From an uncultured Planctomycetota bacterium (GTDB lineage: Bacteria; Planctomycetota; Phycisphaerae; Sedimentisphaerales; Anaerobacaceae): 10,332 bases of DNA. The stretch lies in assembly GCA_903927855.1 (NCBI GenBank), contig CAIYOL010000165.1:1-10332 (forward strand). The letters run 5' to 3'. How positions within the stretch are numbered: position 1 is the stretch's first letter; every line of letters begins with the position of its first letter. Under the pieces are notes generated by a model, which was given only the letters and a program-made list of their open reading frames with translations, was not told where the DNA came from and did not search any database. Shown here one piece after another: positions 7,035-10,332 of the stretch. Both the position numbers and the translations under genes were made by a program.

Positions 7035-8117
7035 TCACCTGCCCAAATTTTTTAGTTCGGCCCTAATCATGAAATATCGACTGATGCCGTCGAGGCAAAC
7101 CATGCCTTTGATTTCGCCGGCTTCTGCCACTATCATCGCAGTTTTTTTAGTGGATAAAAGCTTTTTATATACCTCATCGAGCGGCGTCTTAGGGGCAACC
7201 AAAACGAACGTCCTGTCCATAATCTCAGAGATAGGGGCGTCCAGCCCCTTTTCGTGGATGCCGGCCAGGATTCGGTCACGAGTCAAAATACCCTCAACAC
7301 CGCCCTCACCGATAACGGGGAAATCATCCTGATGACCATGGTGAAAATGCTCAAGGGCATTCCGAACAGGCTCATCAGGTCGCAGGGTAAGAAAGTCGGT
7401 TGTCATCGCTTCACCAACAGGTACCTGACGCAGGATAGACTTCAGCATGACCTGCTGTTTTTCGCTGCCGGCGCCGATGTAAAGAAATACACCTATCAAA
7501 GCCAGCCACCAGTCAAAAAATAATCCAAAGAAAATAAAAAGCACCGCCAGGGCTTGTCCCACAAACACCGCCGCAGATGTCGCTTTTACATAATCCATCT
7601 TTACGGCCAGAATGCCGCGAAGCACCCTCCCGCCATCCATAGGAAATGCCGGAATCATGTTAAACACCGCAAGCATCACATTAATACCAATCAACCCTGC
7701 GAAAAAACTTTTAACCGAATCAGGATATAAATTAGACGCTCCGGCCCCTGTCCATTGGCCCACAAACATATAAAGTATCCCTGCTATTGCCAGGTTAATA
7801 AAAGGCCCTACAATGGCCATAGCTATCTCCTGGATAGGTTTCTCCGGCATCTCTTCTATCGTCGCTACTCCCCCTATCGGAAGCAGCGTAATACTCTTCG
7901 TTTCTTTGCCGAAGCGCCTCGCTATCAGGCTGTGGCCGACTTCATGGATTAGTACGCAGACAAAAACGGCACATATAAGAAGTGTCGCCAGTATGGCCCT
8001 GTTTATTCCAAATTGGCCCACCACGGAAACAAATACAAAGAAAAGAAGAAGGAAAAACGTGGCGTGAATTCGAAACCTTATCCCAAATATCTTACCGATA
8101 TTTATCGACCATCCCAT
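7035..8117 (-). CDS. Site-2 protease (M50) family metalloprotease with two CBS domains
   Basis: This is an intramembrane zinc protease of 360 residues. After the N-terminal MGWSINIGKIFGIRFRIHAT and hydrophobic helices comes the zinc motif HEVGH (58-62; His58, Glu59, His62). The third zinc ligand lies in NMIPAFPMDGGRVLRG (153-168, Asp161). About 235-290 and 296-350 form a CBS pair (EAMTTDFLTLRPDEPV, DDFPVIGEGGVEGILTRDRI, SEIMDRTFVLVAPKTPLDEV), which in this subgroup (SpoIVFB/Rip3-like) may bind adenine nucleotides. Members clip membrane-bound proteins such as anti-sigma factors; the target here is unknown. The frame extends upstream to 8165, but ATG 8117 has AAGGGG 8 nt upstream and matches the usual family N-terminus. 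The leader upstream contains a strong inverted repeat and a sequence complementary to this ribosome site. The SMP-30 gene follows after 28 nt. Confidence 0.94.
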   Translation of the reverse strand: MGWSINIGKIFGIRFRIHATFFLLLFFVFVSVVGQFGINRAILATLLICAVFVCVLIHEVGHSLIARRFGKETKSITLLPIGGVATIEEMPEKPIQEIAMAIVGPFINLAIAGILYMFVGQWTGAGASNLYPDSVKSFFAGLIGINVMLAVFNMIPAFPMDGGRVLRGILAVKMDYVKATSAAVFVGQALAVLFIFFGLFFDWWLALIGVFLYIGAGSEKQQVMLKSILRQVPVGEAMTTDFLTLRPDEPVRNALEHFHHGHQDDFPVIGEGGVEGILTRDRILAGIHEKGLDAPISEIMDRTFVLVAPKTPLDEVYKKLLSTKKTAMIVAEAGEIKGMVCLDGISRYFMIRAELKNLGR

Positions 8118-8122
8118 TTCAA

Positions 8123-8191
8123 TAACCCCTTTACATCGTTGCCGGTTTCGCAGACACATTACCATTTAGCCCCCTGCATCGCAAGGGGTTA
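8123..8191 (-). promoter_or_regulatory. Candidate ribosome-site-sequestering leader of the M50 protease gene
   Basis: On the minus-strand transcript the Shine-Dalgarno region AAGGGGTTA (8131-8123), which ends 5 nt before the ATG at 8117, is perfectly complementary over 9 nt to TAACCCCTT (8191-8183) upstream. Pairing would close a 51-nt loop and hide the ribosome site. The upstream arm is also part of the inverted-repeat element described separately, so the pairings compete. Only the complementarity is seen; the regulation is inferred. Confidence 0.45.
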
Positions 8192-8234
8192 CTCTGATCG
8201 TGCGCCACTTGCGATGGCGGTCTATTTCAGGGGG
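8170..8234 (-). repeat. Nested inverted repeat with alternative folds (possible structured RNA or REP-like element)
   Basis: The outer arms are CCCCCTG (8170-8176, plus strand) and CAGGGGG (8228-8234). Adjoining the left arm, CATCGCAAG (8177-8185) matches CTTGCGATG (8208-8216), a perfect 9-bp stem around a 22-nt loop; 11 unpaired bases separate the right arms. The same bases can form two local hairpins: CGCCA/TGGCG with a 7-nt loop (8203-8219) and CCCC/GGGG plus TGC/GCA with a triloop (8171-8188). The element sits in the 243-nt gap between the kinase and protease genes. I recognise no known riboswitch family. No second copy was seen in this window. Confidence 0.7.
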
Positions 8235-8360
8235 TGCACTCGTGAGAAATGCTTTTATTCTTTACCAGGCGGGATAATCTCAGATGGGATGCGATGTCTG
8301 CTGTCTCATCGGAGCAAGGATGGCTTTTATTTGCCCACCGGCTTTGTCGGTCTCAACTTG
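8235..8360 (-). other. Intergenic region between kinase stop and the inverted repeat
   Basis: The first part of the 243-nt gap after the kinase gene shows only weak structures: a 4-bp ACCG/CGGT hairpin at 8337-8351 and a 5-bp CGATG/CATCG hairpin at 8292-8311. Neither is followed by a T-run, so no terminator is called. No convincing -35/-10 pair was seen, although a promoter for the protease gene could lie here. Confidence 0.5.
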
Positions 8361-10332
8361 CTAAGCTTTTGTTTCAAGGGCTGCTTTGCCCTTCGCTATC
8401 TCTACCCAATCCGGTCTTGAGACAAATTTCTCAAACTTTTCAAATTCATCTGTGACTTTTTTCAGCAATTCATGAGCCTTCGACAAATCTCCCTGTGTAG
8501 CCATAGTTTCAAGCTGCCCGGCCACCTCCGACAATCGGGATACTCCCAAATTCCTACCTGCACCTTTCATCGCGTGGGCATGCAGCTTAACATCCTTCGC
8601 ATCAGACGTGCTGACCGCGGAAACAAGACGCTGAAGGTGCATTCTGCTCTCCTCTAAATAAGTCGGCAGGACTTCTTTTATTATCTGCTCATCGAGACCG
8701 CCGGCAATAATCTTTGCCCAGTCAACCACTACTTCATCAGGATTCTTAACCATATCAGCGTCCTTTCTATTATTTTTTGAACTGTCGGACTTCTCCGCTA
8801 AGTCGGAATTTTCAGTAGAAACTGCTCCGCCGAGATATTTGAAGATTGTTTTTACAAGTTTGGTATACATCAGAGGTTTGGATAAGTAGTCATCACAGCC
8901 GGCTTCAATGCATTTATGGTCGTCTCCGGGCATAGCATAGGCCGTCAGGGCGATTATGGGCGTTTTAATCCCTTGCTTTCTAATCGCCTTTGTGGCCTCA
9001 TATCCGTTCATATTAGGCATTTGAATATCCATAAAGATTATATCGAATGGCTGGCTGACTGCTTTTTGGACGGCTTTGTTGCCGTCGTCAACCATTACTA
9101 CTTCGAGTCCCAGCTTTTCCAAGAGATGGCTCATCAGTTTCTGGTTGGTTATGACATCCTCGGCCACCAGGACTTTTCCGGAAAATTTCGCCGCTTCGAT
9201 AGTTGCCGCTTCGCTACTGGTTTGTTCGGCAGTAGGGGTCGCCTCTATATGAGTATAAGAGTCGATATCGATATTTGTTGGCATCATAAGTGTAAATACC
9301 GACCCTTTGCCCAACTCACTTGTTACTGTAAGCTGGCCTCCGAAAAGTTTTGCTAATTGATCTGTTATAGTTAATCCCAGTCCTGTCCCGCTGTATTTAC
9401 GGTTTGCGGTAGCATCTAACTGCACGAATGATTCAAATATCTTTCCAGTCTGGTCGGCCGGTATTCCGATTCCTGTGTCTTCGACATCGAAACGGATAAA
9501 AGATTTACAGTCTTTATGTTCCAGGCTGATTTTCATCTTAACACAGCCCTTCTCAGTAAATTTAACCGCATTCTCAACAAGGTTAATCAAACACTGCCGC
9601 AGTCGGGCGGCGTCGCTTCTTATCCGTACCGGCAGGTCGCCGCATCGGACAACTTCAAACGTCAACCCTTTTCTCTCTGCTTCAGGCCGCATCAGCGATT
9701 CCACGGCATCGATAACTTTTGAAAGGAAGAAAACGCCCTCTTTTAACTCGAGTTTGCCGGCGTCTGCCTTGGAAAAATCAAGAACGTCATTAACCAAATT
9801 CAATAAGTGTTCGCTGCTTTGCCGGACAAGTCCTACATATTCTTTTTGATTTTTAGGCATACTTTCGCCTGCCAATATCTCGCTGAAACCGATAATGGCA
9901 TTCATAGGTGTGCGGATTTCGTGACTAATATTGGTAAGGAATTGCCCCTTGGCTTCATTGGCCGCAATTGCCTCCTTGGCCATCTGGGTGGCGTGTTCGG
10001 TGGACCGTGTCAATCGTTCATTGGCTCGCTCCAGCTCATCCTTCGATTGTCGCAGCGACTCTTCCGCCTGTGATGCGTGGATTACCATAGATGTCGAATA
10101 CGCGATTCCCTCCAGCAGCGCATCCTCCTCCAGCGAAATCGGATGCTTGCTGAACAGCGCCAGCACGCCCAGAGCCGTGCCGTCGGTGTGCGCCAGACGA
10201 TAGCCGGCAAAGGATACCAAACCCAGTTCTTTGACCCATTCGTGGTTGTGAACGCGAGGGTCGCTCGCTGCCTCATTGGTGATAAACTTGCTATCCTTTC
10301 CCGAAGCAACCAACCCGATCTTGTAACAGCCA
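8361..10332 (-). CDS. Hybrid sensor histidine kinase, GAF-HisKA-HATPase-REC-Hpt (5' partial)
   Basis: This is a multi-step phosphorelay kinase whose N-terminus lies beyond the window; 656 residues are visible, counted from the first full codon at 10331. Residues 1-85 are the end of a GAF domain (ASDPRVHNHEWVKELGLVSF, LGVLALFSKHPIS), followed by a coiled-coil linker to about 125. HisKA has SHEIRTPMNAIIGFSEIL with phospho-acceptor His137. HATPase_c shows the N box (NLVENAVKFTE, Asn253), DTGIGIP and GTGLGLTI. The receiver (about 386-496) has the acidic pair Glu391-Asp392, phospho-acceptor Asp435 in FMDIQMPNMNG, and Lys485. A C-terminal Hpt domain carries His586 in HAMKGAG. No transmembrane segment is in the visible part. 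With no DNA-binding output domain, the phosphate should pass from the Hpt to a separate regulator, which is not in this window. The protease gene is 243 nt downstream on the same strand. Confidence 0.96.
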   Translation of the reverse strand, partial: GCYKIGLVASGKDSKFITNEAASDPRVHNHEWVKELGLVSFAGYRLAHTDGTALGVLALFSKHPISLEEDALLEGIAYSTSMVIHASQAEESLRQSKDELERANERLTRSTEHATQMAKEAIAANEAKGQFLTNISHEIRTPMNAIIGFSEILAGESMPKNQKEYVGLVRQSSEHLLNLVNDVLDFSKADAGKLELKEGVFFLSKVIDAVESLMRPEAERKGLTFEVVRCGDLPVRIRSDAARLRQCLINLVENAVKFTEKGCVKMKISLEHKDCKSFIRFDVEDTGIGIPADQTGKIFESFVQLDATANRKYSGTGLGLTITDQLAKLFGGQLTVTSELGKGSVFTLMMPTNIDIDSYTHIEATPTAEQTSSEAATIEAAKFSGKVLVAEDVITNQKLMSHLLEKLGLEVVMVDDGNKAVQKAVSQPFDIIFMDIQMPNMNGYEATKAIRKQGIKTPIIALTAYAMPGDDHKCIEAGCDDYLSKPLMYTKLVKTIFKYLGGAVSTENSDLAEKSDSSKNNRKDADMVKNPDEVVVDWAKIIAGGLDEQIIKEVLPTYLEESRMHLQRLVSAVSTSDAKDVKLHAHAMKGAGRNLGVSRLSEVAGQLETMATQGDLSKAHELLKKVTDEFEKFEKFVSRPDWVEIAKGKAALETKA

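Noticed and set aside
8292..8351. Small hairpins after the kinase stop as an intrinsic terminator
   Set aside because: The stems are only 4-5 bp and are not followed by a T-run on the minus strand.
8235..8360. Promoter for the protease gene
   Set aside because: AT-rich patches such as TAAAGAATAAAA exist, but no -35/-10 pair with acceptable spacing was found.
8013..8420. Plus-strand open frame of 135 codons spanning the protease leader
   Set aside because: It overlaps the protease and kinase genes antisense, has a Cys/Arg/Tyr-rich composition with no recognisable domain, and runs through the inverted repeat; it is most likely a chance frame.
8916..9356. Plus-strand open frame of 146 codons inside the kinase gene
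   Set aside because: It is a complement frame of the conserved receiver and ATPase domains, with no family resemblance.
10311..10313. TTG at 10313 as the start of the histidine kinase
   Set aside because: The codon lies inside a GAF domain and the frame continues to the window edge, so the gene is truncated by the window.

Overview
The window is about 10.3 kb of ordinary-looking chromosomal DNA with eight protein genes packed head to tail in two convergent blocks. No mobile element, CRISPR array, rRNA or tRNA is visible. Gene content suggests a member of the Planctomycetota, perhaps of the Phycisphaerae. The pointers are a WecA/MraY-like transferase with the variant signature SPFVGDTQHFSHRL, an O-antigen ligase fused to a C-terminal TPR tail, an SMP-30-type lipoprotein, and the DUF4416 protein. 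There is no marker RNA gene, so this assignment is inference.

Plus strand, 1-5277: a prolyl-tRNA synthetase (proS, 5' end outside the window), a DUF4416 protein, a membrane glycosyl-1-phosphate transferase of the WecA/TagO/MraY superfamily, and a large polytopic O-antigen ligase/polymerase-like protein with a TPR tail. The spacings are 18 nt, 2 nt and an 11-20 nt overlap, which looks like one operon. The last two genes fit a surface-polysaccharide pathway: loading the first sugar on a polyprenyl carrier, then polymerising or ligating the finished chain.

Minus strand, 10332-5280, in order of transcription: a hybrid sensor histidine kinase (GAF, HisKA, HATPase, REC, Hpt; N-terminus outside the window), a 243-nt intergenic leader, a site-2-protease-type M50 metalloprotease with two CBS domains, an SMP-30/gluconolactonase-like lipoprotein, and yebC. 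A good sigma-70-type promoter lies just upstream of yebC. The yebC and ligase stop codons are only 2 nt apart, so the two transcripts must overlap or share a terminator inside coding sequence.

The most interesting non-coding structure is the leader of the M50 protease gene (about 8118-8240). It holds a nested inverted repeat (7 bp plus 9 bp) that can refold into two local hairpins with complementary loops. In addition, a 9-nt stretch is perfectly complementary to the Shine-Dalgarno region of the protease gene. This looks like a possible cis-acting translational switch, or else a dispersed palindromic repeat that landed in the leader. Everything else is recognisable at family level.
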